Source of the DNA: Arthrobacter sp. U41
GTDB lineage: Bacteria; Actinomycetota; Actinomycetes; Actinomycetales; Micrococcaceae
Length of the DNA: 64,000 bases
Direction: 5' to 3'
NCBI RefSeq assembly: GCF_007679325.1
Contig: NZ_VEGI01000007.1
Location: forward strand, 62,001-126,000
In this document: positions 36,571 through 45,575 of the stretch, piece after piece
Numbering within the stretch: position 1 is the stretch's first letter
Layout of the letters: every line of letters starts with the position of its first letter
The notes under the pieces: generated by a model
Told to the model about the DNA's origin: nothing
What the model saw: only the letters and a program-made list of their open reading frames with translations
Databases searched by the model: none
Position numbers and translations under genes: made by a program

Positions 36571-37557
36571 ATGGACCAGCAGAGCCCCGCTTCCCCGGAA
36601 TCCCCCCACGACAACTTCAGCGACAGCCCCGACCCGGACTCTTCCGCCCGGCGCTACGCCACCGGCCGGCAGTATGAGCTGCGGCGCGGTGACGCCCTCG
36701 CCGTCGTCACTGAACTGGCCGCCGGGCTGCGGCTGTACAGCCGCGGCGGCACGGCACTGACGGAGAGCTACGGGGACGGCGAGATTTCGCCGGGCGCCGC
36801 CGGCATCACGCTGGCGCCGTGGGCCAACCGCGTGGAGGACGGCGTCTGGTACCTCAACGGCAAGAAGCAGCAGCTGGACATCACCGAGGTGTCCCGCAAC
36901 AACGCCAGCCACGGACTGCTGCGCAACGCTTCCTATGAACTGGTGGACGAATCCGAATTCTCGGTCACCCTCGAATCGGCCGTGTTCCCGCAGCACGGGT
37001 ATCCCTTCCTGCTGCGCCACCGGGTGCGCTACGAACTGGCCCCCGACCTGGGCCTGGTGGTCCGGCAGGAGCTGGTCAACGATTCCCAGGAACCGGCGCC
37101 GTTCGTCCTCGGCGCCCATCCCTACCTCCGGCTGGGGGACGTGCCCAGCGAGGAGCTCACCGTCACGGTCGGCGCCGGCACCAGGCTGGTGACGGACCAG
37201 CGCCTGATCCCGCGCGGCATGGAACCCGTGAGCGGCGACTTCGACCTCCGTGCCGGGCAGCGGGTGGCCGATCTGGACCTCGATTCCGCCTACACCGACC
37301 TGGCGTTCGACGCTGGCATTGCCCGCCACACGCTGAGCGCTCCTGACGGGCGCAGCGTGAGCCTCTGGCAGGACGCGAACTGCGGCTACGTCCACGTCTT
37401 CGTCACCACGGAGTTCCCGGGCAGGACCAAGGCGGTGGCGATCGAGCCGATGACCGGCCCGGCCAACGCCTTCAACAGCGGCGACGGCCTCCGTTGGCTC
37501 CCTCCGGGCGAGCGGTTCGCCATGACGTGGGGGATCAGCGCGACCCTTGAGCCCTGA
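36571..37557 (+). CDS. Aldose 1-epimerase (mutarotase) family protein
   Basis: Interconverts alpha and beta anomers of hexoses such as galactose. The 328-residue beta-sandwich enzyme has the catalytic His in NNASHGLLRN, the second His in GAHPYLRLG, and the Glu in IEPMTGPANAF. It matches the GalM-like actinobacterial group rather than classical GalM. ATG 36571 follows TACGGT (36558-36563) by 7 bases, so it is probably leaderless. The divergent galK neighbour supports a role in galactose use. Confidence 0.87.
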   Translation: MDQQSPASPESPHDNFSDSPDPDSSARRYATGRQYELRRGDALAVVTELAAGLRLYSRGGTALTESYGDGEISPGAAGITLAPWANRVEDGVWYLNGKKQQLDITEVSRNNASHGLLRNASYELVDESEFSVTLESAVFPQHGYPFLLRHRVRYELAPDLGLVVRQELVNDSQEPAPFVLGAHPYLRLGDVPSEELTVTVGAGTRLVTDQRLIPRGMEPVSGDFDLRAGQRVADLDLDSAYTDLAFDAGIARHTLSAPDGRSVSLWQDANCGYVHVFVTTEFPGRTKAVAIEPMTGPANAFNSGDGLRWLPPGERFAMTWGISATLEP

Positions 37558-37566
37558 GGAACGGCA

Positions 37567-37605
37567 GGGTTTCCTATCCGGGTTTCCCATCCGAGTTTCC
37601 CATCA
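37567..37605 (+). repeat. Three tandem 13-bp repeats before the AI-2E-type permease gene
   Basis: GGGTTTCCTATCC, GGGTTTCCCATCC and GAGTTTCCCATCA are directly adjacent and end just before the AGGGGAGG ribosome site of the next gene. The last unit closely resembles the eno-leader repeats. Possible regulator or RNA-binding sites; no function known. Confidence 0.6.
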
Positions 37606-37616
37606 GGGGAGGGCTG

Positions 37617-38876
37617 GTGAATCATGGGGCTATGACCCCAGCTGACCCGGCCGCCCCGCGAGACCATCCCGACGAAGCCCGTGCCGCCGCCAGTCCTTCA
37701 GCCGCCGCCAGAATCCCCGCCGGAGTCTCCGCCGGAGGGCGGGCTGTCACGGACCGGGAAATCGATCAGGACATCCCGTACGGCGTGCGGATCGCGGCGT
37801 CGTGGTCCTGGCGCCTGGGACTCATCATTCTTATGGCCGGCGCCCTGGTGTGGTTGCTCAGCAGGGTCAGCTTCCTGCTGATTCCGGTCATGGTTGCCGC
37901 GCTGCTGGCCGGGCTGCTGGCGCCGGTGAAGAACTGGCTCCGTCGGAACCGGGTTCCCAACGGCCTCGCGGTCGCCATCACCGTCCTCGGCTTCCTGGGG
38001 GTGGTCGGCGCGGCACTGGCCCTCGTCGGCCGGCAGCTCGTAGCCGGCTTCGCCGAGCTATGGAGTGAGGCGCTGACCGGGATCCAGAAAATCCAGGTCT
38101 GGCTTGCGGACGGGCCCCTGCACCTCTCCGCGGCCCAGATCGACCAGTACCTGAAGGAGGGCACCGAGGCGCTGCAGAACAACAGCAGCAGCATTCTCAG
38201 CGGTGCGCTGTCCTTCGGCAGCACCGCCGGACATTTCGCAGCCGGAATGATCCTGGCGCTGTTCATCCTGATCTTCTTCCTGCTGGAAGGAGAACGCATC
38301 TGGACCTTCCTGGTACGGCTGTTGCCCCGGAAGGCGCGGGCGGCCGCCGACGGAGCCGGACGGGTGGGTTGGACCTCGATGGTGAGCTACGTTCGGATCC
38401 AGATGGTCGTCGCTTTTGTGGACGCTGTCGGGATCGGCGTGGGCGCGGCGATCATCGGCGTGCCCCTGGCGCTGCCGCTGGGTGTGCTCGTGTTCCTCGG
38501 TTCCTTCATCCCGATCGTCGGTGCCCTCGTGACCGGTGCCGTCGCCGTCCTGCTGGCCCTTGTTGCCAACGGCTGGGTCAACGCGCTGATCATGCTGGGG
38601 ATCGTCCTGCTGGTCCAGCAGCTGGAGAGCCACATCCTCCAGCCGCTGGTCATGGGCAAGGCCGTCTCGCTTCACCCGGTGGCCGTCATCCTGGCCGTCG
38701 CCGCCGGGTCCTACCTGGCCGGCATTCCCGGAGCCCTGTTCTCCGTTCCCATCCTGGCCGTAGCAAACTCGTCGATTCGCTACATTGCCGGCAGAACGTG
38801 GGAACATGAAAGTGCGCCGGCCGCCTGGGGCCACCAGGACACTTCTGACCCCGCGTCCGGCGCGGAAAACCCGTGA
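37617..38876 (+). CDS. AI-2E family transporter-like membrane protein
   Basis: A 419-residue polytopic membrane protein of the AI-2E/PerM family; members export autoinducer-2 or act as sodium/proton antiporters, so the substrate is open. After an Ala/Pro-rich N-terminal tail of about 45 residues there are seven to eight membrane segments in the family pattern: a paired helix, a soluble amphipathic middle region (about 140-195), then VFLGSFIPIVGALVTGAV and QQLESHILQPLVMGKAVSLHP. Start uncertain: GTG 37617 has AGGGGAGG just upstream; ATG 37632 is the alternative. Confidence 0.82.
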   Translation: MNHGAMTPADPAAPRDHPDEARAAASPSAAARIPAGVSAGGRAVTDREIDQDIPYGVRIAASWSWRLGLIILMAGALVWLLSRVSFLLIPVMVAALLAGLLAPVKNWLRRNRVPNGLAVAITVLGFLGVVGAALALVGRQLVAGFAELWSEALTGIQKIQVWLADGPLHLSAAQIDQYLKEGTEALQNNSSSILSGALSFGSTAGHFAAGMILALFILIFFLLEGERIWTFLVRLLPRKARAAADGAGRVGWTSMVSYVRIQMVVAFVDAVGIGVGAAIIGVPLALPLGVLVFLGSFIPIVGALVTGAVAVLLALVANGWVNALIMLGIVLLVQQLESHILQPLVMGKAVSLHPVAVILAVAAGSYLAGIPGALFSVPILAVANSSIRYIAGRTWEHESAPAAWGHQDTSDPASGAENP

Positions 38877-39016
38877 GGGATGTCCGGTTGTCGGGCGTAG
38901 CCTCCGGCCGCAGCGATGGTGCCGCACCCGACCTCGGTTCCCCGGGCAGCGATGCCGGACGGGGCGCCGGACCCACACCCTGATCCGAAGACTGATCCGA
39001 AAAAGGAGACTAGTTC

Positions 39017-40255
39017 GTGAACACCCTTGAGAGCCTGCCCGTCACGCTGGACGATGTCCTGGAGGCGCAGAAGCTGCTCGACGGGATTATTACGCGGACG
39101 CCGGTTGAATCCTCCCGTGCCCTGGGCGGCATGGTGGGCGGCGAGGTCTTCCTGAAGTGCGAAAACCTGCAGCGGGCCGGGTCCTTCAAGGTCCGCGGCG
39201 CCTACGTCCGGATGGCCAAACTCTCGCCGGAGGAGAAGAAGCGCGGCGTCGTGGCCGCGTCCGCCGGAAATCACGCCCAGGGTGTGGCCGTCGCGGCCAA
39301 GAGCCTGGGCATCAAAGCCCGGATCTATATGCCGCTGGGCGTCGCCCTGCCCAAACTCGCCGCCACCCGCAGCCACGGGGCCGAGGTGGTGCTTCACGGC
39401 CACAACGTGGATGAGGCCCTCGCCGAAGCGAAGCGCTATGCGGACGAGACCGGCGCCGTTTTTGTCCACCCGTTCGACGACGTCGACGTCGTTGCCGGCC
39501 AGGGCACGGTGGGACTGGAAATCCTGGAACAGGTCCCGTATGTCGACACCATCCTGATGGGCGTCGGCGGCGGCGGGCTCCTCGCCGGAGTGGCGGTGGC
39601 CGTGAAGGCCAGGGCCAAGGAACTGGGCCGGGAGATCCGGATCATCGGCGTCCAGGCCGAGAACGCGGCCGCGTACCCGCCCTCCCTCGCCGCGGACGCC
39701 CTGGTGCCGCTCAAACGCGTCTCCACCATGGCCGACGGCATCGCCGTCGGCCGGCCCGGCCAGCTTCCTTTCAGCATCATCCGGGAACTCGTCGACGACG
39801 TCGTGACCGTCAGCGAGGACGCCCTGGCACGGGCGCTCATCTTCCTGCTGGAACGCGCCAAGATGGTGGTCGAGCCGGCCGGGGCGGTGGGCGTCGCGGC
39901 GCTGATGGAAGGCAAGATCGAAAACCCGGGAACCGTCGCCGTGGTGCTCTCCGGCGGCAACATCGACCCGATGCTGATGCTCAAGGTCATCCAGCGCGGC
40001 CTCTCCGCCGCGGGCCGGTACATGACCGTGCGCATGATGCTGGACGACCGTCCCGGCTCACTGGCCACGATCGCCCGGATCATCGCCGAAAACGACGCCA
40101 ACGTCACAGGGCTGGACCACACCCGTGTGGGCGGCTCGATCAGCATGGGCGATGTGTCCATTACCGTGAACCTGGAGACGAAGGGCCACGAACACTGCGA
40201 AAAGGTCCTCGCGGCGCTCCGGGCCGAAGGCTTCCAGCCGATTGTGGTGCACTAG
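39017..40255 (+). CDS. ilvA: Threonine ammonia-lyase (short form with ACT domain)
   Basis: PLP enzyme deaminating threonine to 2-oxobutanoate, the first step of isoleucine synthesis or a catabolic step. The 412-residue protein has the PLP Lys58 in AGSFKVRGAY, the Asn motif SAGNHAQGVA, and the glycine loop MGVGGGGLLAG (about 180-190). One C-terminal ACT domain (about 328-412) is present, as in the short actinobacterial form, rather than the paired ACT-like domains of E. coli IlvA. GTG 39017 follows AAAAAGGAG. The rhomboid gene begins 9 bases after the stop. Confidence 0.92.
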   Translation: MNTLESLPVTLDDVLEAQKLLDGIITRTPVESSRALGGMVGGEVFLKCENLQRAGSFKVRGAYVRMAKLSPEEKKRGVVAASAGNHAQGVAVAAKSLGIKARIYMPLGVALPKLAATRSHGAEVVLHGHNVDEALAEAKRYADETGAVFVHPFDDVDVVAGQGTVGLEILEQVPYVDTILMGVGGGGLLAGVAVAVKARAKELGREIRIIGVQAENAAAYPPSLAADALVPLKRVSTMADGIAVGRPGQLPFSIIRELVDDVVTVSEDALARALIFLLERAKMVVEPAGAVGVAALMEGKIENPGTVAVVLSGGNIDPMLMLKVIQRGLSAAGRYMTVRMMLDDRPGSLATIARIIAENDANVTGLDHTRVGGSISMGDVSITVNLETKGHEHCEKVLAALRAEGFQPIVVH

Positions 40256-40264
40256 GGGGCAGCG

Positions 40265-40888
40265 ATGCTTGACTCCACCCGGAACGGCAGGCCGCGCGCC
40301 GCCGATACCACCGCCGCGCGCGCCCGCAAGGGACTGCTGGTGGTGGGAGTGTTTGTCCTGGTGCTGTACGTCATCGAGATCATCAACACGCTGATGCTCC
40401 GTTCGCTCAACGGCACGTTCGGCCTGCGGCCGCGCAGCCTCGACGGGTTCCTGGACATCCTGACGTTCCCTTTGCTGCACGCCAACCTGGCGCACCTGTT
40501 CTCCAACACGCTGCCGCTGATCATCTTCGGCTTCCTGGTGCTGCTGTCCGGGACCCGCGTGTTCTTCACAACCCTGGCACTGAGCTGGCTGGTCTCCGGG
40601 GCCGTGGTGTGGCTGATCGGCGGATACAACGTCACCGTGGGGGCATCCGGTCTGGTGTTTGGCCTCTTCGCGTTCCTGCTGGTGCGTGGCTTCTTCAACC
40701 GCAACTGGTGGCAGATCCTGCTGTCCGTGGTGCTGTTCCTGACCTACGGAGGGATCCTGTTCGGGATCCTGCCCACGGTGGCGGGCTACGTTTCCTGGCA
40801 GGCGCACCTCGGCGGGGCCGTCGGCGGCGTGCTCGCCGCCCTGCTCCTGAGCGTCCCGCGGGCAGGGCGGCCGCGCATCAGGCAGTAG
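40265..40888 (+). CDS. Rhomboid-family intramembrane serine protease
   Basis: A 207-residue six-helix membrane protease. The catalytic dyad is visible: Ser128 in GASGLVFG and His181 in SWQAHLGGAVGG; the HxxxxHxxxN motif is HANLAHLFSN (72-81). The L1 loop between helices 1 and 2 contains RPRSLDGFLDI. It begins 9 bases after ilvA and is probably cotranscribed, though no functional tie is apparent. Natural substrates are unknown. Confidence 0.9.
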   Translation: MLDSTRNGRPRAADTTAARARKGLLVVGVFVLVLYVIEIINTLMLRSLNGTFGLRPRSLDGFLDILTFPLLHANLAHLFSNTLPLIIFGFLVLLSGTRVFFTTLALSWLVSGAVVWLIGGYNVTVGASGLVFGLFAFLLVRGFFNRNWWQILLSVVLFLTYGGILFGILPTVAGYVSWQAHLGGAVGGVLAALLLSVPRAGRPRIRQ

Positions 40889-40900
40889 CGCCGCCGCTAC

Positions 40901-40930
40901 AAACGGTGCCACAACAAACTGTGCCACAAC
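40901..40930 (+). repeat. Two tandem 15-bp repeats
   Basis: AAACGGTGCCACAAC and AAACTGTGCCACAAC are adjacent, differing at one base, between the rhomboid stop and the terminator. No function is evident. Confidence 0.6.
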
Positions 40931-40932
40931 GG

Positions 40933-40971
40933 ACGACGCCGGCCCTCCCGCTAGGGGAGGACCGGCGTCGT
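40933..40971. terminator. Bidirectional hairpin between rhomboid gene and greA
   Basis: Arms 40933-40949 and 40954-40971 pair over about 17 bp with one bulged base around a 4-base loop (CCTCCC/GGGGAGG at the top, ACGACGCCGG/CCGGCGTCGT at the base). It lies between convergent genes and probably ends both transcripts, though T runs are short. Confidence 0.7.
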
Positions 40972-40995
40972 GCGCTGCGGTGCAGAAAAACGGTT

Positions 40996-41490
40996 CTAGC
41001 CGGCGTACGGCTTGGCGGAGACGATTTCCACCGTGATGTCCTTGCCGTTCGGGGCGGTGTAGCTGAGCTTGTCGCCCTCCTTGTGGCCGACGATGGCGGC
41101 ACCCAGCGGTGACTTCTCGCTGAAGACGTCCAGATCCGAGTCGCCGGCAATCTCCCGGGAGCCGAGCAGGAAGGTTTCCTCGTCGCCGGCGATCTTGGCC
41201 ACAACAATCATTCCGGGCTCGACGATTCCGTCGTCGGCCGGGGATTCGCCGACGTGGGCGTCCCGGAGCAGCGCGGTCAGCTGGCGGATGCGGGCTTCGA
41301 TCTTGCCCTGTTCCTCTTTGGCCGCGTGGTAGCCGCCGTTCTCCTTGAGGTCGCCTTCCTGGCGCGCGGCCTCGATCTTCTGAACGATTTCCGCCCGGCC
41401 GGGGCCGGAGAGGTGGTCCAGCTCTGCCTTCAGGCGGTCAAAAGCTTCCTGGGTGAGCCAAGCTGCAGTTGCGCTGTTGGTGGTAGACAC
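40996..41490 (-). CDS. greA: Transcription elongation factor GreA
   Basis: Rescues arrested RNA polymerase by stimulating transcript cleavage. The 164-residue protein has the N-terminal coiled coil (WLTQEAFDRLKAELDHL ... LKENGGYHAAKEEQGKIEAR) whose tip holds the acidic residues, then the globular domain with EKSPLGAAIVGHKEGD. The start is GTG 41490 with AAGGAGA upstream; the longer open frame to 41556 covers the promoter region and is not coding. Transcribed convergent to the rhomboid gene. Confidence 0.95.
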   Translation of the reverse strand: MSTTNSATAAWLTQEAFDRLKAELDHLSGPGRAEIVQKIEAARQEGDLKENGGYHAAKEEQGKIEARIRQLTALLRDAHVGESPADDGIVEPGMIVVAKIAGDEETFLLGSREIAGDSDLDVFSEKSPLGAAIVGHKEGDKLSYTAPNGKDITVEIVSAKPYAG

Positions 41491-41585
41491 GGACTTCTCC
41501 TTTATGGTCAAACAAGCAAAGACCCCGCCACGGTGGCCACTTTTGGGACTCAGCAACCAGCTCAGCGGGGGAAAGGTATTGATCC

Positions 41586-41613
41586 ATTGTAGTCAATCCT
41601 GTGGATAAACCAA
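41586..41613 (-). promoter_or_regulatory. greA promoter
   Basis: On the minus strand TTGGTT (41608-41613), a 16-base spacer and TACAAT (41586-41591) form a near-consensus promoter about 95 bases before the greA GTG. No operator is obvious. Confidence 0.6.
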
Positions 41614-41684
41614 AGAACCCTGCGGCGTGTATCACACCGCGTTACGGCCGGCGGGCGGCCGGCGGCCAACTCGCTGCCGCGCGG

Positions 41685-42143
41685 CTAGTTGCCGGCGTCG
41701 GGGATCCAGCAGCTGTCGACGACGCCGGACACGGCCTGGGACTCGGTGCGCACCGTGGCCCGGTGGGCCGTGGTGCGGCCGCCGTCGGAACCGGCGTCGG
41801 CGGCGTTGGGGGCGATGTCCACCACCTTCCAGCCGACAACGGCGAACTTGGAATCCAGCGCCTTGACCGAGCACTTGGCCGCGGTGGCCGGGTCCTTGGT
41901 GACCTGGAAATCGATCTCCGCCATTGTGGCGTCCGGCGTGCTGTAACCGATGTCCTTGAAGGTGATGCTCTCCGTCGCGTTCGACGTCGAGATCCAGGCC
42001 ATAAAGGCCATTCCGGCTGCCAGGGCGAGGACCAGGATGGTGCGTTTGGCCTTGCCGCTCAGCGTTCGCTTTTGGCCGCCGTAACGATTGGCTAGGCTGG
42101 GAGGTGCCGGGGCGGGCGCGGCAGGCTGATCCTTGGAAGTCAC
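41685..42143 (-). CDS. DUF4307 membrane protein
   Basis: A 152-residue actinobacterial protein of unknown function. A Pro/Ala-rich cytoplasmic N-terminus with the conserved ANRYGG motif (about 18-23) precedes one membrane helix (about 35-52) and an extracytoplasmic domain with two Cys (in AKCSVKAL and DSCWIPD) that could form a disulfide. GTG 42143 lies 6 bases after TAAACT (42150-42155) and has no ribosome site: leaderless. Divergent from mca, a conserved neighbourhood in actinobacteria, which hints at a thiol or envelope role but proves nothing. Confidence 0.85.
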   Translation of the reverse strand: MTSKDQPAAPAPAPPSLANRYGGQKRTLSGKAKRTILVLALAAGMAFMAWISTSNATESITFKDIGYSTPDATMAEIDFQVTKDPATAAKCSVKALDSKFAVVGWKVVDIAPNAADAGSDGGRTTAHRATVRTESQAVSGVVDSCWIPDAGN

Positions 42144-42196
42144 CAGTCCAGTTTAGTGTGGATCGGGAGGGGTGTCCGCCGGTCCGGCCGGATACC

Positions 42197-42232
42197 CCTG
42201 CCTGAAGGCCTGCCTCAAGACCTGCCTGAAGA
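42197..42232 (+). repeat. Three tandem 12-bp repeats upstream of mca
   Basis: CCTGCCTGAAGG, CCTGCCTCAAGA and CCTGCCTGAAGA are directly adjacent, 48 bases before the mca start and in the intergenic region shared with DUF4307. They may be binding sites for a regulator of mca. Confidence 0.65.
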
Positions 42233-42280
42233 TCCTTACCCCAAGATGAACCCCGTAGATGAAAGAGGAGCCGTCCCACG

Positions 42281-43186
42281 ATGACAGCGTCCACCAGCCC
42301 GTCAGCGCCGCTTCGACTGTTGGCTGTCCATGCTCATCCCGACGACGAATCCAGCAAGGGCGCCGCCACAATGGCCATGTACGCCGCGGCCGGCGTCGAG
42401 GTCCTGGTGGCCACCTGCACCGACGGTTCCCGTGGTGACATCCAGAACCCGGCAGTGGAGGGGGAACCGCACCCCAAGCGCGACATGGCCGGCGCGCGCC
42501 GGCTCGAGATGGAGCAGGCCGCCAAGGTACTGGGCATCCGCCAGCGCTGGCTCGGCTTTGTGGATTCCGGGCTGCCGGAAGGCGACCCGTTGCCTCCGCT
42601 GCCGGCAGGCTCCTTCGCGACGCTGCCGCTGGAACGGGCCGCCGCGCCGCTGGTCCGGCTGGTCCGCGAATTCAAGCCCCAGGTCATCCTGAGCTACGAC
42701 GAGAACGGCGGGTACCCGCACCCGGACCACATCATGGCGCACCGCGTCGCCGTCGAGGCCTTCGAGGCCGCGGGGGATCCGGCCCGCTACCCGGGGACCG
42801 GCGAGCCGTGGGCTCCCAGCAAGCTCTACTACGACCGGGCCTTCAGCCCCGAGCGGTTCCGTGCCCTGCATTTTGCGCTGGAGGAATCCGGGCTACAGTC
42901 CCCGTACGCCGAGCGGATCGCGGCCTGGCTGGAAGCTGACGCGGAAGGCCACACCCCGCCGGCGCCCACCCACGCCACCACCACGCAGATCGAGTGCGGG
43001 GACTACTTCGAGGCCCGCGATGACGCCCTGCGGGCGCACCGCACCCAGGTGGACCCTGAGGGCTTCTTCTTTGCGGTCTCCCCGGCGATGCAGCGCCGGG
43101 TGTGGCCCTGGGAGGATTACTCGCTGATCCAGTCCAGGGTCCCGGCCGACCTGCCGGAGAAGGACTTCTTCGCCGGGCTAAGATAG
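42281..43186 (+). CDS. mca: Mycothiol S-conjugate amidase
   Basis: Zinc hydrolase that cleaves mycothiol S-conjugates of electrophiles and drugs, releasing a mercapturic acid for export; mycothiol is the main low-molecular-weight thiol of actinobacteria. The 301-residue LmbE-like protein has the zinc motif VHAHPDDESS (16-25) and HPDHIMAH (about 147-154), plus TCTDGSRGD, all typical of Mca. Closely related MshB (deacetylase) is the alternative, but the length and the C-terminal FFFAVSPAMQRRVWPWEDY favour Mca. ATG follows AGAGGAG. Confidence 0.93.
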   Translation: MTASTSPSAPLRLLAVHAHPDDESSKGAATMAMYAAAGVEVLVATCTDGSRGDIQNPAVEGEPHPKRDMAGARRLEMEQAAKVLGIRQRWLGFVDSGLPEGDPLPPLPAGSFATLPLERAAAPLVRLVREFKPQVILSYDENGGYPHPDHIMAHRVAVEAFEAAGDPARYPGTGEPWAPSKLYYDRAFSPERFRALHFALEESGLQSPYAERIAAWLEADAEGHTPPAPTHATTTQIECGDYFEARDDALRAHRTQVDPEGFFFAVSPAMQRRVWPWEDYSLIQSRVPADLPEKDFFAGLR

Positions 43187-43297
43187 ACCCGACAAGCCAT
43201 TTCTATGACGTGTAGAAGACGTTGTGGAAACAGTTCAACGCAGCCCGGCGGCCAGTCTCCGCCGGACCGCCATCCAGTCCCATAGAAGGTCCCCACC

Positions 43298-43624
43298 GTG
43301 CACTCCTTGCTCCTCGCCCTGGCAACCACTCCGGCGCCGGCCCCCACGCCATCGCTGCGCCCCGGACTGTCCCAGGACCAGGTGACCCCCGGCCTGCTGG
43401 GTTTCCTCCTGACCGCCTTCATCGTGGTGCTGACGGCCCTGCTGATTGTGGACATGGTGCGGCGCATCCGGCGGGTCCGTTACCGGGCCCAGGTAGAGGA
43501 AGAACGCGCTGCTGCCGACGATGCTCCGCAAACACCGGGTGCCCAGTCCGACCTCCCGTACGACGCCGGCCAGCCCGGCAGCCGTCCGGAAGCCAACGGC
43601 GAGGCCGGGCCCGGAAACCGCTGA
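43298..43624 (+). CDS. Small membrane protein downstream of mca
   Basis: A 108-residue protein with a Thr/Pro-rich N-terminus after a short hydrophobic start, one strong membrane helix (about 34-54, GLLGFLLTAFIVVLTALLIV), and a basic-acidic cytoplasmic tail (RRIRRVRYRAQVEEERAAA) ending in a disordered stretch. I do not recognise an enzymatic domain; small proteins of this layout often sit next to mca in actinobacteria. GTG 43298 has AGAAGG upstream. It lies 111 bases after mca. Confidence 0.75.
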   Translation: MHSLLLALATTPAPAPTPSLRPGLSQDQVTPGLLGFLLTAFIVVLTALLIVDMVRRIRRVRYRAQVEEERAAADDAPQTPGAQSDLPYDAGQPGSRPEANGEAGPGNR

Positions 43625-43785
43625 CGGGCGGCACCGGTCTTCGACGCCGAAAATCCCCAGCTTTGCAGCCGGCGCCGGAGGGTCGGGCCGGGCCGACGGG
43701 CAAACCGGCGGGGCGTGGCGGCGCTGCTGCCGCAAAGGTGGGGAAAATCCGCGAGGGCGGGCGCGTCAGCCCTGGCCCGGCGGCA

Positions 43786-44508
43786 TCAGCTCAGGACGGC
43801 GATGGAAATCGCGATGTAGTGCGCAGCGAAAGCAAACACCGTCAGGGCGTGGAACAGCTCGTGGAAGCCGAAGTGTGAGTAGCTGATGTTCGGCTTCTTC
43901 AGCGCGTAAAAGACGGCACCGGTGATGTAGAGGGCGCCCCCGACGCAAATTAGGACGGCGGAGGCCACGTTGGCGGCAAAGAATTCCGGCAGGTAGAACA
44001 ACGCGCCGCAGCCCAGGGCGATGTAGATCGGCACATACAGCCAGCGCGGGGCGTCGGTCCACAGCAGGCGGAACAACACGCCCAGGATGGCCCCGGACCA
44101 GATCACCCAGAGCAGCAGTTCGGCTTTGGGCCGGTCCAGGAGGGCCCAGGCCAGCGGCGTGTAGCTTCCGGCGATCACCAGCATGATGTTCGTGTGGTCC
44201 AGTCGCTTCAGTACGATTTTGACGCCGGGGGACCAGTTCCCGCGGTGGTAGATGGCGCTGACGCCGAAAAGCAGCACCCCGGTGAAGGCGTAGATGGCGC
44301 AGGCGATCTTCAGGTCCGGCGTCGGCGCCAGGATCACCAGCACCAGGCCGGCGGCCAGGGCCAGGGGGGCAGTCACGGTGTGGATCCAGCCGCGCCATTT
44401 CGGCTTGATCATCAGGAGTTCCGCCAGCCGGACCGCCGCGTCGTCCATCGGCCCGGTTTTGCGGTCCGCAGGCTGCTCCGGCCGGGGCTCGGGGGTGTAG
44501 CTTTCCAT
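43786..44508 (-). CDS. trhA: Hemolysin III/TrhA-family membrane protein
   Basis: A 240-residue seven-helix membrane protein of the TrhA/YqfA group (related to PAQR receptors), linked in bacteria to membrane-fluidity homeostasis. The conserved metal-type residues are visible: SAIYHRGNWSPG with its His, HTNIMLVIAGSYTP, and SHFGFHELFHALTVFAFAAHY with the His cluster near the C-terminus. ATG 44508 lies 6 bases after TATTAT (44515-44520), so translation is leaderless; longer forms run through the promoter. Divergent from uppS. A hemolytic function is not implied. Confidence 0.87.
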   Translation of the reverse strand: MESYTPEPRPEQPADRKTGPMDDAAVRLAELLMIKPKWRGWIHTVTAPLALAAGLVLVILAPTPDLKIACAIYAFTGVLLFGVSAIYHRGNWSPGVKIVLKRLDHTNIMLVIAGSYTPLAWALLDRPKAELLLWVIWSGAILGVLFRLLWTDAPRWLYVPIYIALGCGALFYLPEFFAANVASAVLICVGGALYITGAVFYALKKPNISYSHFGFHELFHALTVFAFAAHYIAISIAVLS

Positions 44509-44536
44509 GCCGCCATAATAACCTACGGTCCAGTAA

Positions 44537-44552
44537 GTTACCCGCGAGTAAC
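44537..44552. promoter_or_regulatory. Interrupted palindrome upstream of trhA
   Basis: GTTAC-C-CGCG-A-GTAAC is a near-palindrome 17 bases upstream of the trhA -10 box, between the divergent trhA and uppS genes. It could be an operator for either; the regulator is unknown. Confidence 0.4.
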
Positions 44553-44650
44553 ACAGGCGTTCAACAGGAATGCCGGCGTCCCTGGGCCCCGGCCGGCGCT
44601 CCGGCGGGTAGCCTAGGATGTGCACAACAGTCGTACTTCAAGGAAGCCAG

Positions 44651-45424
44651 GTGAATCTCCGGATGGAAATGCCCGGATTCCTCTATGGCTTCTATGAGCG
44701 CAAACTCCAGCGTTCCCTGGACCCGGAGCGTATTCCAAAGCACATCGGGGTGATGGTGGACGGCAACCGCCGCTGGGCGCGGCAGTTCAACGCGCCCACC
44801 AGCCAGGGCCATCAAGCCGGGGCCGACAAGATCCACGAGTTCCTCGGCTGGTGCCAGGAACTTGGAGTCAACGTTGTCACCCTGTACATGCTCTCCACGG
44901 ACAACATGAACCGCTCCGGCGAGGAGCTTGACCTGCTTATGGGCATCATCGCCAACACCCTGGACCGGCTGGACGAGGACGCAGAGATCTCGGTCCACGC
45001 CATGGGCGCCCCGGAACTGCTGCCGGACTACCTCGCCGAGCGGCTGAACAAACTCACGGCCCGCACGCCCGCGCACGAAAAGCTGCACGTCAATGTCGCC
45101 GTCGGCTACGGCGGACGCCGCGAAATTGTCGACGCCGTCCGCGAACTGCTGCACGACGCCGTCGCGCGCGATGCGGACATCGGGAAACTCGCCGACGAGC
45201 TGAGCGTCGACGACATCTCACGTTTCCTCTACACCCGCGGCCAGCCCGACCCGGACCTTGTGATCCGCACCTCCGGGGAGCAGCGGCTCTCCGGTTTCCT
45301 GATGTGGCAAAGCGCGTACAGCGAGTTTTATTTCTGCGAAGCCCTGTGGCCTGCCTTCCGGAAAGTGGACTTCCTCCGGGCCCTCCGCGACTACGCCGGC
45401 AGGCAGCGCCGCTACGGCTCCTGA
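44651..45424 (+). CDS. uppS: Isoprenyl transferase (cis-prenyltransferase, UppS family)
   Basis: Condenses isopentenyl diphosphate units into a cis-polyprenyl diphosphate, the lipid carrier for cell-wall synthesis. The 257-residue protein has VMVDGNRRWAR (35-45) with the catalytic Asp and Asn, TLYMLSTDNMNR, and the C-terminal signature DLVIRTSGEQRLSGFLMWQS. Actinobacteria often carry two paralogues making different chain lengths; which one this is cannot be told. I chose GTG 44651 with AAGGAAG 4 bases upstream; the frame opens to ATG 44618, close to a TAGGAT box. Confidence 0.92.
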   Translation: MNLRMEMPGFLYGFYERKLQRSLDPERIPKHIGVMVDGNRRWARQFNAPTSQGHQAGADKIHEFLGWCQELGVNVVTLYMLSTDNMNRSGEELDLLMGIIANTLDRLDEDAEISVHAMGAPELLPDYLAERLNKLTARTPAHEKLHVNVAVGYGGRREIVDAVRELLHDAVARDADIGKLADELSVDDISRFLYTRGQPDPDLVIRTSGEQRLSGFLMWQSAYSEFYFCEALWPAFRKVDFLRALRDYAGRQRRYGS

Positions 45425-45575
45425 AGCGTCAACCGCTGTTCATGCAATGGCAACAGGAATCGCCGATAAATGGCCGCGGAAACGCCGCAGCCCGGACGTA
45501 CGTTAATCCCATCAGCAGGCAAACCGCCGGCTGATCGGGGAGGCCAGTACATGGAGCGGAAGTTCGCACCGGGTG